Part shown: positions 41,913-50,100 of the stretch, piece by piece
How the letters are laid out: each line of letters opens with the position of its first letter
Position numbering within the stretch: the first letter of the stretch is position 1
Source of the DNA: Phycisphaerae bacterium
GTDB taxonomy: Bacteria; Planctomycetota; Phycisphaerae; Sedimentisphaerales; UBA12454
DNA: 53,371 bases
Direction of reading: 5' to 3'
Assembly: GCA_026386845.1 (NCBI GenBank)
Contig: JAPLMW010000094.1
Span: 1 to 53,371, forward strand
Notes under the pieces: generated by a model
What the model was told of the DNA's origin: nothing
The model's database searches: none
Seen by the model: the letters and a program-made list of their open reading frames with translations, nothing else
Program-made: the position numbers and the translations under genes

Positions 41913-42025
41913 ACCAGACCTTTGCGAATTTTATTTGCCTCGCGTTTGGCATTGTCGATTTTAATTCCTATATTTATATGGGGGTTTGTAATGGTAGAGA
42001 CTCTCTGTATTCGGACTTATTTTGA
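41913..42025 (+). repeat. PEP-CTERM locus leader, copy 2
   Basis: CCAGACC ... TTTTATTTGCCTCGCGTTTG ... GATTTTAATTCCTATATTTA and AGAGACTCTCTGTATTCGG. It aligns with 40994-41100 in order and content. The first ATGATTAA of both genes also agrees. Looks like a duplicated regulatory region. Confidence 0.72.
41946..41974 (+). promoter_or_regulatory. Sigma-70-type promoter in leader copy 2
   Basis: TTGGCA (41946-41951), 17 bases, TATATT (41969-41974). The transcript would begin near 41981, about 59 bases before the ATG at 42040. Confidence 0.68.
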
Positions 42026-42039
42026 AAGAAGTTTTAGAT

Positions 42040-42378
42040 ATGATTAAAAGAAATACACTCGTTTGTTTGACAGCAGCGATGATTTTGGCAATCGGCGGCA
42101 TAGCAAATGCCAATCAGATGCAGCCGCAATCATTTGACCCCTATGACTGGGACGTTTCGCTCAGCGACACTATCATTGCCGACATAACCGCGCTGGTCTG
42201 GGGGGCGCTGGGAATCGCTGCATTGTCGTTATCCAATCGCCGTAAACACCATCAGAAGCACATCGTACACAATCACAAACAGTATTTTTGCGAGGAAGAG
42301 GTGGATATATCCGCCTTGTCTGCCGTAGTTTCAGCAAAGGCGGATGAGTATGTATGCGAAGAAGTTAAAAGTATTTAG
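42040..42378 (+). CDS. Small secreted/membrane protein, His-rich tail
   Basis: 112 residues from ATG 42040; an upstream TTG at 42022 is less likely because the ATG aligns with the start of the PEP-CTERM gene before it. A signal peptide (about 1-25, ending ANA), then a short mature segment, a hydrophobic helix (IADITALVWGALGIAALSL), a basic stop-transfer NRRKHHQKHIVHNHKQY and an acidic end with cysteines (FCEEEVD, YVCEEVKSI). There is no PEP motif, although the layout (signal, helix, basic run) is similar to a sorted protein with a long tail. Function unknown; cotranscribed with the next PEP-CTERM gene 26 bases on. Confidence 0.65.
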   Translation: MIKRNTLVCLTAAMILAIGGIANANQMQPQSFDPYDWDVSLSDTIIADITALVWGALGIAALSLSNRRKHHQKHIVHNHKQYFCEEEVDISALSAVVSAKADEYVCEEVKSI

Positions 42379-42404
42379 GAAAATTGGAAATAAGAAGAAG
42401 TAAA

Positions 42405-43094
42405 ATGAAAAAGTTAATTAAAATTTGTTTGCCGATGGTTTTGGCCGGCATTGCAATAGTTTTGACGGCAGGAACGACAAATGCCGGTGTTATTTATTCG
42501 AATGATTTTGAATCTGTTGTCGGTTCAGAATGGTCAAATGCGTCAACGGATATAACCCCTGCGGACGGCAGGAGGTTCCTCGGTCAGTTTGCCAATGATG
42601 ACTTTGTTACTTTATCTCTTGATAATCTGCCTTCGCATGAATTTATTACAGTATCTTTTGATTTGTTTGTAATACAATCCTGGGACGGCACCAGCCCTGA
42701 TTGGGGGCCGGACATTTGGCAGCTTAGTGTAAATAATGGTCCTGTATTGATGAGAACGACTTTTAGTAATACCGGGGAAGATGGCCATCTGCAGTCTTAT
42801 CCGGGTTCTTATTCTGGTTCGGAAGAATATCCGGCCTATACAGGTGCTTCAGAGATAAACACGCTCGGCTATGAGTTCTATGGTGATTCTGCCTATTCTT
42901 TAAGCTTCACCTTTAAACATTCTGATAGTTCATTAGCACTTAACTTTGCCGGATTTGGGCTTCAGGATATTTCTGATGAAAGCTGGGGCATGGATAATAT
43001 GACCGTGGCTGTAGCAGAGTTTAATATTCCCGAACCGGCGACGATTGGAATTCTAAGTCTCAGCGTTTTGGGGCTGATTAGGAAAAGAAAATAA
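42405..43094 (+). CDS. PEP-CTERM domain secreted protein 2
   Basis: 229 residues from ATG 42405; a TTG at 42384 would add seven charged residues before the signal peptide. Signal peptide about 1-26 (MKKLIKICLPMVLAGIAIVL then TAG). Beta-rich middle (VIYSNDFESVVGSEWS; WGMDNMTVAVAEF), like a carbohydrate-binding or concanavalin-type jelly roll, and the sorting tail IPEPATIGILSLSVLGLIRKRK, shown here as IPEPATIGIL plus a short helix and RKRK. Second PEP-CTERM protein in the locus. It follows the small membrane protein gene by 26 bases, so it is probably in the same transcript. Confidence 0.85.
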   Translation: MKKLIKICLPMVLAGIAIVLTAGTTNAGVIYSNDFESVVGSEWSNASTDITPADGRRFLGQFANDDFVTLSLDNLPSHEFITVSFDLFVIQSWDGTSPDWGPDIWQLSVNNGPVLMRTTFSNTGEDGHLQSYPGSYSGSEEYPAYTGASEINTLGYEFYGDSAYSLSFTFKHSDSSLALNFAGFGLQDISDESWGMDNMTVAVAEFNIPEPATIGILSLSVLGLIRKRK

Positions 43095-43121
43095 TCCCGC
43101 ATCGAGCGGCTGGTTTTATTC

Positions 43122-44132
43122 TTATTGCGCCAGACCCGCACCCCACAGATACATTAATTGCGGCGTTGTAAACTCATAAAGAGTATTTCTGTCGAGTTTG
43201 AAAATACTTTTTGCTTCCAGAAAGCTTTCAAAAGAAAAGGGCTTTTCGTATTCAACAACCTTCGCGTTTTCGATTCCCGCTAGTGATTTGGCAAGCGCAA
43301 TCGCTTCTTCCATATAGCCTATCTCGTCAATCAGTTTGTTTTCCAGTGCCTCCGATGCGCCATAGATGCTCCCATCAGCAAGGGCAGTGACTTGTTCTGT
43401 TGTCAGTAGGTCTTTTCTTGACTTTGCCACGATGCTTACAAACCTTTCATAAGCGGGACATATCAATTTCTGATTTAGGTATGCAATCTGTTCTTCAGTT
43501 ACCGGCTCAAATGATGTCGGCCAATCTTTCTTTGGACCAGATTTGACAATTACGGGTTTTATACCGAGTTTCATCTCGAAGAGGTCCTGAAGGACAAGAT
43601 GTCCCATTATTACGCCTATTGAGCCTGTGATTGTAGTAGGTTCGGCGATGATTTTGTCGCACCCGCAGGATGTATAAAGACCGCCTGAAGCGGCAACGGT
43701 TTCCATAAAGGCGACGGCAGGTTTGCCGGTTTCCGCCCGGAATCTGCAAATCTGGTCGTAAATCCGGTCGCTGGCGCCGACTCCGCCGCCGGGGCTGTTT
43801 GTTCGGAAGATTACAGCCTTTACGTTTTTATCGTTTTTAGCGGTTTTTATCTGCTGGCTGACATCTTCCGCCAGTTTATTATCGATGATACCTTCAATTT
43901 TGATGACTGCAATTTTGTTCGAGCCGGACCCTTTTTCCAGAGCTTTTTCGAGGAATGACTCGTTTCTACCGGCTGTAAATACGATTACCGACGCTGCAAG
44001 GGCGACAATTAGCGCCAGATTGGCTATTATCGAGAAGCCTAAGATAATTCCGAAAAATATCTTCCAGCCGATACCTTTGCCGGAGCTTTGTGATGGCGGA
44101 TTTGGCGGATAAGTATTTTCTATTGATTCCAT
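43122..44132 (-). CDS. sppA: Signal peptide peptidase SppA-like (S49 family)
   Basis: 336 residues from ATG 44132, preceded by AAAGGA; the longer start at 44180 falls within the promoter region and is not used. One N-terminal membrane helix (about 23-52), then the ClpP-like protease domain: VIKIEGIID, FRTNSPGGGVGASDRIY, VAASGGLYTSCGCDKI with the likely serine nucleophile, EPTTITGSIGV and IVKSGPKKDWPTSFEP with the lysine base. It is the short single-domain type, as in Bacillus. It degrades left-over signal peptides in the membrane. It has a consensus promoter of its own. Confidence 0.92.
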   Translation of the reverse strand: MESIENTYPPNPPSQSSGKGIGWKIFFGIILGFSIIANLALIVALAASVIVFTAGRNESFLEKALEKGSGSNKIAVIKIEGIIDNKLAEDVSQQIKTAKNDKNVKAVIFRTNSPGGGVGASDRIYDQICRFRAETGKPAVAFMETVAASGGLYTSCGCDKIIAEPTTITGSIGVIMGHLVLQDLFEMKLGIKPVIVKSGPKKDWPTSFEPVTEEQIAYLNQKLICPAYERFVSIVAKSRKDLLTTEQVTALADGSIYGASEALENKLIDEIGYMEEAIALAKSLAGIENAKVVEYEKPFSFESFLEAKSIFKLDRNTLYEFTTPQLMYLWGAGLAQ

Positions 44133-44162
44133 TTTAGTCCTTTCTTCATTAGTTTCCCTGTA

Positions 44163-44191
44163 ATTGTAAGACCGGCGCAAAAAAATGTCAA
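44163..44191 (-). promoter_or_regulatory. Consensus sigma-70 promoter of sppA
   Basis: On the minus strand: TTGACA (44191-44186), 17 bases, TACAAT (44168-44163). This is the closest match to consensus in the window. Confidence 0.82.
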
Positions 44192-44252
44192 AAGATTTAA
44201 AAGGGGCGCAATTTGTCGTGTAATACGGATTTTTCTCTTTTGCAATGAGGGA

Positions 44253-44280
44253 TTGACTGTTAGAATTAGGGTTTTATACT
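44253..44280 (+). promoter_or_regulatory. Sigma-70-type promoter of the CorA-like gene
   Basis: TTGACT (44253-44258), 16 bases, TATACT (44275-44280), 42 bases before the ATG at 44323. Probably drives the whole run corA-like, zf-TFIIB, galM. Confidence 0.75.
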
Positions 44281-44322
44281 GGTTAACGGCTGCAAATTTA
44301 GTATTAGTAGCGGAATGTTTGT

Positions 44323-45237
44323 ATGCTCAGAACACTGAAGATATTGGATAACAAATTAGTCGGGTGCAGCGGCTATGATGCTTCTGTGTTCGTTTATATC
44401 ACCCCGGATGAAAATGAGCGGAAGTATCTTGTCGAGCAGCTCAAAATAGATGAGCATACCCTTGCTTCTTCGCTTGACCCTGACGAACCCAGCCGGCTCG
44501 AGTTTGAACCGGAGCATATCGCGATGATTTTCAAACATCCCAAGCACTATGCCGCACAGGATGAATTTCTTTTCAAGGTGCTTTCGGCAGGCGTTTTTAT
44601 ATTTTCCGACCGTTTGGTGATAGTGCTCTCTGAAGATACGGCTTTATTCGAGGGTAAAGTTTTCAATAAGGTTGCCTCACTTCTCGATATTTCCCTCAAG
44701 CTTATCTACAGGGCGATTTCGCATTTTGTCGAACATCTCAGGGCTATTAGCCAGATTTCCGGCGAGCTTGAACAGCAGATAAATATCTCTATGGAAAATA
44801 GATATCTGTTCAACCTTTTTACCCTTGAAAAAAGTCTTGTTTATTATCTTAATGCTATACACTCGAATTCTGCTTTGATAAGCAGGCTGAAAAGTTATGC
44901 GTCGAAAATACAACTCACGCAGGAAAACATCGAATTTCTTGACGATATTTCAATTGAAAACGCTCAGTGTCTTAATCAGACCGAGATATTCTCACAGGTT
45001 CTGGCAAGCCTTATGGATGCCCGCGCCTCGATTATCAGTAATAATCTCAACATTCGCATCAAAGCCCTTACCATCTTGACTATTACGATTATGCTTCCGA
45101 CTCTTATTGTGAGCATTTTTTCAATGAATGTTCGTATTCCGCTGGCTCCCTTCTATCATGCCTTCTGGGTTATTTTTATTATAGCGATTTCGTCTTCCCT
45201 GCTGGTCGGCCTGCTGTGGTGGCGAAAGAAGTGGTGA
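44323..45237 (+). CDS. CorA-family divalent metal channel-like protein
   Basis: 304 residues. The N-terminal cytoplasmic domain (about 1-240) is followed by two C-terminal membrane helices (about 245-266 and 277-297) and a short basic end (WWRKKW). The loop between them reads FSMNVRIPL: the GMN signature that all CorA magnesium channels share near the pore mouth is SMN here (residues 267-269). YLVEQLKIDEHTLASSLDPDEPSRLEFE at the start is typical of CorA. The family moves Mg2+, Co2+ or Zn2+; with the changed motif the ion is uncertain. Confidence 0.87.
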   Translation: MLRTLKILDNKLVGCSGYDASVFVYITPDENERKYLVEQLKIDEHTLASSLDPDEPSRLEFEPEHIAMIFKHPKHYAAQDEFLFKVLSAGVFIFSDRLVIVLSEDTALFEGKVFNKVASLLDISLKLIYRAISHFVEHLRAISQISGELEQQINISMENRYLFNLFTLEKSLVYYLNAIHSNSALISRLKSYASKIQLTQENIEFLDDISIENAQCLNQTEIFSQVLASLMDARASIISNNLNIRIKALTILTITIMLPTLIVSIFSMNVRIPLAPFYHAFWVIFIIAISSSLLVGLLWWRKKW

Positions 45238-45238
45238 A

Positions 45239-45697
45239 ATGGATTGTCCCATTTGCAAAAGTGCGATGATTGTGCTGGAACTTGAGCAGGTCGAAGTCGA
45301 CCACTGCACGGCCTGCGGCGGCATCTGGCTCGATGCGGGCGAACTTGAATTGCTGTTTAATGATGCACGGCAGGCCAAACAGCTTGTAAGCTCTTTCCAT
45401 CACGCCCCTGGCGTTAAGGAAAAAGTTCGCTCCTGCCCGATATGTCTGAAAAAAATGCAGAAAATTCATGCCGGCGGGTTCGACCCATTCGGCAAGCTCA
45501 GGGCAGGCAAACTCACCGCTGGCAGCGAAGATGAGCCTGTTATTATTGACCGCTGCCCGAAAGGGCACGGCCTGTGGTTTGACAGGGGAGAACTGCCGCA
45601 GGTTCTTGCAAAGGGCAGTTTTGATAAGGAGCGAAAGGTAATAAAACTCCTGTCGCAAATATTTGGCGGCGGAAGCGAGGTGAAAAATGGCGGTTGA
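45239..45697 (+). CDS. Double zf-TFIIB zinc-ribbon protein
   Basis: 152 residues with two zinc-ribbon modules. First: CPICKSAMIVLEL ... HCTACGGIWLDAGELELLF. Second: CPICLKKMQKIH ... DRCPKGHGLWFDRGELPQVL, in which the last CxxC is CPKGH, so one ligand is changed. Residues 80-93 (GFDPFGKLRAGKLTAG region) come from a dispersed DNA repeat inserted in frame into the turn of the second ribbon. Proteins of this family are of unknown function, sometimes in transcription-related or membrane-linked contexts. The gene starts 1 base after the CorA-like gene and overlaps galM by 11 bases. Confidence 0.83.
   Translation: MDCPICKSAMIVLELEQVEVDHCTACGGIWLDAGELELLFNDARQAKQLVSSFHHAPGVKEKVRSCPICLKKMQKIHAGGFDPFGKLRAGKLTAGSEDEPVIIDRCPKGHGLWFDRGELPQVLAKGSFDKERKVIKLLSQIFGGGSEVKNGG
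45478..45517. repeat. Dispersed 40-bp repeat, copy 3 (inside the zf-TFIIB gene)
   Basis: GTTCGACCCATTCGGCAAGC ... GGGCAGGCAAACTCACC. Almost identical to the mutL copy. Read here as FDPFGKLRAGKLT, a frame one base different from that in mutL. Confidence 0.9.
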
Positions 45698-46727
45698 AAA
45701 AGGAAGTTTCGGAAGTCTGAGCCAAAATAAAAATATCGAATTCTTCATTTTAAAGAACAAAACCGGCTTAAAGGCAAAGCTGATTTCATTTGGAGCGACT
45801 CTTGTTTCGCTCGAAGTTCCCGACAAAAGCGGCAGGCCGGCCGACATTGTTCTCGGTTATGATGATCTTGCGGGCTATATGAATGACAAATGCTATTTCG
45901 GCTGCACTGTCGGTCGTTTTGCCAATCGCATAGCTAATGCGAAATTCACCCTTGACGGCAAAGAATATAAACTGGCTGCCAATGACGGCAAACATCACCT
46001 CCACGGCGGAATCAGGGGTTTTAACAGAGCTCCCTGGCAGGGTCAGGCATTTGAAAAAGACAATGTCTGCGGTGTGATATTCAAATATTTAAGTCCTGAC
46101 GGAGAAGAAGGTTATCCCAGCAATCTCGATGTTTCCGTTACTTATACCCTGACCGATGATGACGAGCTGCAAATCAGCTACGAAGCGGCAGCGGACAAGA
46201 AAACAATTGTAAACCTTACCAATCACAGCTATTTCAATCTTGCCGGCCACAATGGGGGTGATATCCTTTCTCATCAGATATATATAAATGCCGACAGGAT
46301 TACAGTTGTTGACGGTAGTTATATTCCTGACGGACGAATCAGACCTGTCGAGGATACCGAATTTGACCTTACAGAGCCCAGGCCTATCGGCGAGAATATC
46401 GGAAAATTCAGACTCGGATATGATTTCAATTATATTCTTAACAAGCCTTCGCCGGCAGAGCTTTCTTATGCCGCAAAGGTTGTTGAGCCCAAATGCGGCA
46501 GGGTGCTGGAGATTTACACAACTGAGCCGGCAATCCAGTTCTATACCGGCAATTTCCTTGATGGCATAAAAGGCAAATCCGGAGCCGTTTATAAAAAGTA
46601 TGGTGCTTTGTGTCTGGAAACCCAGCATTTTCCCGATTCGCCCAATCAGCCGGATTTTCCTTCTGTGGCGCTTGAGCCGGGTGATGTTTACAGACATCTT
46701 ACTGTTCATAAGTTTAGTGCAGTTTAA
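45687..46727 (+). CDS. galM: Aldose 1-epimerase (galactose mutarotase)
   Basis: 346 residues, usual length. It converts beta- and alpha-anomers of galactose, glucose and related sugars in the cytoplasm or periplasm; no signal peptide is seen. Signatures: ISFGATLVSLEVPDK at the start, FGCTVGRFANRIANAKF, HHLHGGIRGFNR, LTNHSYFNLAGH with the general acid histidine, and ALCLETQHFPDSPNQPDFPS with the catalytic base glutamate. It overlaps the preceding zf-TFIIB gene by 11 bases. No galactose catabolic genes are next to it. Confidence 0.94.
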   Translation: MAVEKGSFGSLSQNKNIEFFILKNKTGLKAKLISFGATLVSLEVPDKSGRPADIVLGYDDLAGYMNDKCYFGCTVGRFANRIANAKFTLDGKEYKLAANDGKHHLHGGIRGFNRAPWQGQAFEKDNVCGVIFKYLSPDGEEGYPSNLDVSVTYTLTDDDELQISYEAAADKKTIVNLTNHSYFNLAGHNGGDILSHQIYINADRITVVDGSYIPDGRIRPVEDTEFDLTEPRPIGENIGKFRLGYDFNYILNKPSPAELSYAAKVVEPKCGRVLEIYTTEPAIQFYTGNFLDGIKGKSGAVYKKYGALCLETQHFPDSPNQPDFPSVALEPGDVYRHLTVHKFSAV

Positions 46728-46745
46728 AATCGGAAAGGACGTTTT

Positions 46746-47300
46746 ATGATAGGGATAATTATTCTTGTATCGCTTGTTATTGTTGTTGCCATAATTGGTA
46801 TGTACAACTCTCTTGTCAGACTGCGCAATCAGGTTGACAATGCCTGGTCGCAGATTGATGTTCAGCTCAAGAGACGCCACGACCTGATACCAAATCTTAT
46901 TGAGACCGTAAAGGGCTATATGCAGCACGAGCGCGGGACTCTCGAAGCTGTTACAAATGCCCGCAGTCAGGCGATGGGCGCCAAAAGCGTTGTCGAATCC
47001 GCCAAAGCCGAAGGTGTGCTCGGCAGGGCGCTGAGCAAATTCCTGCTTACGGTCGAGGCTTATCCCGATTTAAAGGCAAACCAGAATTTTCTTGCTCTGC
47101 AGGAAGAACTGTCGAGCACGGAAAACAAAATCTCCTTTTCCCGCCAGGCTTATAACGACCAGGTACTGTTCTTCAATAACAAAACCCAGATGTTTCCGTC
47201 GAACATCATTGCGTCAATGTTTAATTTCGCAAAGCGGGACTTTTTTGAAATAGAAGATTCCGTCGAAAAAGCTGTTCCAAAAGTTAGCTTCGGAAATTAA
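46746..47300 (+). CDS. LemA family protein
   Basis: 184 residues. One N-terminal membrane helix (about 1-22), then long helices typical of LemA: LVRLRNQVDNAWSQIDVQLKR, RHDLIPNLIETVKGYMQHE, and RQAYNDQVLFFNN. Function is unclear, but in many bacteria a lemA gene stands directly before an M48 metalloprotease gene, as it does here (6 bases apart), which suggests a common task in membrane protein control. AAAGGA lies before the ATG. Confidence 0.93.
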   Translation: MIGIIILVSLVIVVAIIGMYNSLVRLRNQVDNAWSQIDVQLKRRHDLIPNLIETVKGYMQHERGTLEAVTNARSQAMGAKSVVESAKAEGVLGRALSKFLLTVEAYPDLKANQNFLALQEELSSTENKISFSRQAYNDQVLFFNNKTQMFPSNIIASMFNFAKRDFFEIEDSVEKAVPKVSFGN

Positions 47301-47306
47301 TTTTAT

Positions 47307-48512
47307 ATGTGGGAGCAAATAAGGGCCAATAAGCGAAATTCAATCCTGCTGCTTATGTTGATGGCAGCAGTGCTCGGCCTTTTGGGCTGGATAATCGGAA
47401 TGTCGGTTTCTCCCGACCCGCAGGCGGGGATTTTTGGGGTTGTTGTTGCCCTGGTTATCTGGTTTGTTCTTGCTTTGGTCAGTTTCTCCAGCGGCGATGC
47501 GATATTTCTTGCTGCCAGCAAGGCGATGCCGGTTACGAAAGACGTTCATCCGCAGCTTTTTAACGTTGTAGAGGAAATGGCAATCGCGGCTCAATTGCCT
47601 GTGCCGAAGGTTTACATAATAAACGACCCTGCCCCGAACGCCTTTGCCACAGGCAGAAGTCCGCAAAGTGCCTCATTGGCTGTTACGGCAGGCTTGCTCG
47701 GCAAACTCAACAGGGATGAATTGCAGGGTGTTGTCGGCCACGAGATGAGTCATATTCTTCATCGTGATATTTTATTTGTAACCGTTGCCGGCGTTATGCT
47801 CGGCGCGATAACGCTGATTTCGCAGGTCTTTCTTCGCAGTATGTTTTACAGTTCAATGGGTTCAGGCAGACGATATTCATCGAGAGGCAGAAATGCCGGC
47901 GGGGCGCAGGCCATATTGCTTCTTATCGCGATTATCTGTGCCATACTTGCCCCGATTATGGCGACGCTTTTATATTTTGCACTTTCCAGAAGGCGTGAAT
48001 ATCTTGCCGACGCCGGCTCAGCGAGATTGACTCGCTATCCTGAAGGCCTGGCAAACGCGCTTGAAAAAATTTCGCAAAATACCGTTCCTCTCGCTGTTGC
48101 CAACAAAGTTACCGCCCCGATGTATATTGTAAATCCTTTGCAGCAGGAGGGAATGAAGCTGTCGGATTTGACGAGCACTCATCCGCCGATTTCGGAAAGG
48201 ATAAAGATACTTCGCGGTATGTCAGGCGCGTCTTTCGCGGATTATTCCGACGCTTTTAATAAAACGACAAGCCGCACAACTCCTATACCTTCATCTGCTC
48301 TTAAGGATGAGACGGTTCAGATTCGCTCCTCTGTTCAGCAGTCGCCTGCCTCAGCAAAAAATCAGCACAGGAATATCGGCGATATTATGCAGCGGACAAG
48401 CGGCTATCGTTTTGTGGATTGCTCCTGCGGCCTGAAACTCAAAATACCCCCGAATTACAAAACCGATAAAGTGCAGTGTCCTCGCTGTGGACAGGTGCTG
48501 CCTATCTCATAA
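47307..48512 (+). CDS. M48-family membrane metalloprotease (HtpX-like) with zinc ribbon
   Basis: 401 residues. Two N-terminal membrane helices, then the protease domain with VVGHEMSHILHRD (HExxH, zinc ligands) and a third ligand in SRRREYLADAGSARLT; two further helices lie between (VAGVMLGAITLISQVF; AILLLIAIICAIL). TSTHPPISERIKIL is the usual end of the domain. A Ser/Thr-rich linker leads to a C-terminal zinc ribbon (DCSCGLKLKIPP ... VQCPRCGQVLP), an addition not present in HtpX of E. coli. The protease probably degrades damaged membrane proteins. It overlaps the convergent gene by 11 bases. Confidence 0.92.
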   Translation: MWEQIRANKRNSILLLMLMAAVLGLLGWIIGMSVSPDPQAGIFGVVVALVIWFVLALVSFSSGDAIFLAASKAMPVTKDVHPQLFNVVEEMAIAAQLPVPKVYIINDPAPNAFATGRSPQSASLAVTAGLLGKLNRDELQGVVGHEMSHILHRDILFVTVAGVMLGAITLISQVFLRSMFYSSMGSGRRYSSRGRNAGGAQAILLLIAIICAILAPIMATLLYFALSRRREYLADAGSARLTRYPEGLANALEKISQNTVPLAVANKVTAPMYIVNPLQQEGMKLSDLTSTHPPISERIKILRGMSGASFADYSDAFNKTTSRTTPIPSSALKDETVQIRSSVQQSPASAKNQHRNIGDIMQRTSGYRFVDCSCGLKLKIPPNYKTDKVQCPRCGQVLPIS

Positions 48513-49146
48513 CCCATTCTTTATTCTTATAGACAAGCGTGGTATTGCTTCGCAGGTTAGCGTCGCCGCCGATGGAGTATTGGAGCTGGAGCGTTTTTCT
48601 CAGATACATTTTTTCAGGGTTGCCGTTCGGGTCTTTTTGGGTCGGATGTTCGACAGCCACTGTTTCATTGCTTAAACCTGCCAGAAACAGCGAAATATTT
48701 TTGGCCTTGGGCTCGAAGTCCGGCCAGATTATCGCAAGGTCTTTTGTGTTGTCCTGCCCCTGAAGAATTTTGTTATCCGCAAACTCAAGCGATTCGAGGA
48801 ACGGATATTTCTTTTTATGTCTGTTTTTAATTTTGTCGAAAACTATATTTCTCGTATCCCGGTAAGCCGGTATTATCTGGAAGGTATCCGTCATCAGTTC
48901 GCAGCCCGGATAGAACGGCACGTCAATGTTGGAATTGTTGGTAAGGGTTACAATGATATACCAGAATCGCTGCGCCTTTGGCTGGCCGGGCAGCTTAACG
49001 GTTATCTGCTGCGGCTGAGTGAAAACAACGTTTAGTGTCCACTGATTCGCCCCCGACACAACCGCCGGTTTGGGTGCGGAAATCACGATAGACGATGCAA
49101 AAAGGATTATTGCTGTAATACCAAAAAAAAGACGTTTCTGCTTCAT
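48502..49146 (-). CDS. Secreted protein of unknown function
   Basis: 214 residues from ATG 49146, preceded by CAGGACAA; an upstream ATG at 49164 lacks a ribosome binding site. Signal peptide MKQKRLFFGITAIILFASSI, cut after about residue 24. The mature part looks like one beta-sandwich domain (FWYIIVTLTNNSNIDVPFYP; NISLFLAGLSNETVAVEHP), similar in style to planctomycete periplasmic proteins of unknown role. No catalytic motif seen. Tail-to-tail overlap with the M48 gene. Confidence 0.7.
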   Translation of the reverse strand: MKQKRLFFGITAIILFASSIVISAPKPAVVSGANQWTLNVVFTQPQQITVKLPGQPKAQRFWYIIVTLTNNSNIDVPFYPGCELMTDTFQIIPAYRDTRNIVFDKIKNRHKKKYPFLESLEFADNKILQGQDNTKDLAIIWPDFEPKAKNISLFLAGLSNETVAVEHPTQKDPNGNPEKMYLRKTLQLQYSIGGDANLRSNTTLVYKNKEWVMR

Positions 49147-49212
49147 TTGTCCTGCCTTTTCCATAAATTTAAGGTCAAAACATCATTTTACCAGAAATCG
49201 GTCGATTTTCAA

Positions 49213-50055
49213 TTATTTTTCCCTGCAAAATTCTGCCAGTTCGCAATTTGGGCAGTATTTGTTCTGCCTGCCGGTGCAGTTCTCAAGGATTCCTATTCTA
49301 CATAGTGCAAAGTCGTATTTGACAGGGTCTTGCGAACAAATTGCCGCAAAGCCGGCGGTTATTTCAACAGCGGTCTTGAGGTTAACTGTTTTCCTGTTAT
49401 GCAGGCCTAAAATTTTGCTCAATCGCCCGATATGCACATCGACCGGCACAATGAGTTTTGTTTTATCGATTTTTTTCCACAGTCCTGTGTCAACTTCGTC
49501 TTTTCGCACCATCCACCGCAGGAAGAGAAACAATCTTTTGGATGTCCCGCCGCCCGCGGGGTCCGACAGCAGAAATTTCAGGCCATTGCTTGTCTTTTTG
49601 TTATGTATTTTAAACAGGTTCTGAATGAATTTTTCCGCCGCCGGTATGATATTTTTGTCCGAGTTCCTATAACCATTAAGAAATAGATTTTCCAAACTGC
49701 CGTATCGAATAAGAACCTTTTTTGAAATTTCCAGCAGACTGATTATGTCTTCGCCGGTATTAAATCGGTATTTTAAGGATTTAAAGAGTTTTTTGTCCTG
49801 AGTTGAAAAGTTTTTAATAAATCCGGCGGGGCTGTTGCCCATTTTATTTAAAAGGGCGGTAAGGAATTTTTCAATTTGTTCCACTGCTCCGTAAGCAAAA
49901 CAGGCGGCCAGAAAGCCTGCGATTTCCATATCAGCCGTTTTTTTGTAGTGATATACGAATTGAAGCGGGTCGGGCGGTATGAATCTTTTATGATTATATT
50001 TGCGATATAGTCCTTCAAGGATGTTTTTGAGTGTTTTGTCACCGTTTTTTAACAT
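49213..50055 (-). CDS. TIGR02757/DUF2400-family protein, endonuclease III-like fold
   Basis: 280 residues. The family is conserved but of unknown function. Visible: FIPPDPLQFVYHYKKTADME, AACFAYGAVEQIEKFL, RLFLFLRWMVRKDEVDTGLW, and PVDVHIGRLSKILGL. The last resembles the VDxHxxR part of endonuclease III, with Asp206 in the place of the catalytic aspartate. The C-terminal Cys260, Cys268, Cys271 and Cys277 (C-x7-C-x2-C-x5-C) match the endonuclease III iron-sulfur loop (C-x6-C-x2-C-x5-C) within one residue. This points to a helix-hairpin-helix DNA-glycosylase-like protein, although the glycosylase lysine motif is not seen. No close partner gene. Confidence 0.82.
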   Translation of the reverse strand: MLKNGDKTLKNILEGLYRKYNHKRFIPPDPLQFVYHYKKTADMEIAGFLAACFAYGAVEQIEKFLTALLNKMGNSPAGFIKNFSTQDKKLFKSLKYRFNTGEDIISLLEISKKVLIRYGSLENLFLNGYRNSDKNIIPAAEKFIQNLFKIHNKKTSNGLKFLLSDPAGGGTSKRLFLFLRWMVRKDEVDTGLWKKIDKTKLIVPVDVHIGRLSKILGLHNRKTVNLKTAVEITAGFAAICSQDPVKYDFALCRIGILENCTGRQNKYCPNCELAEFCREK

Positions 50056-50100
50056 AGGGGCATATTAGCTTTTAACATCCCAAAGGCAAGTTTATTGTTC

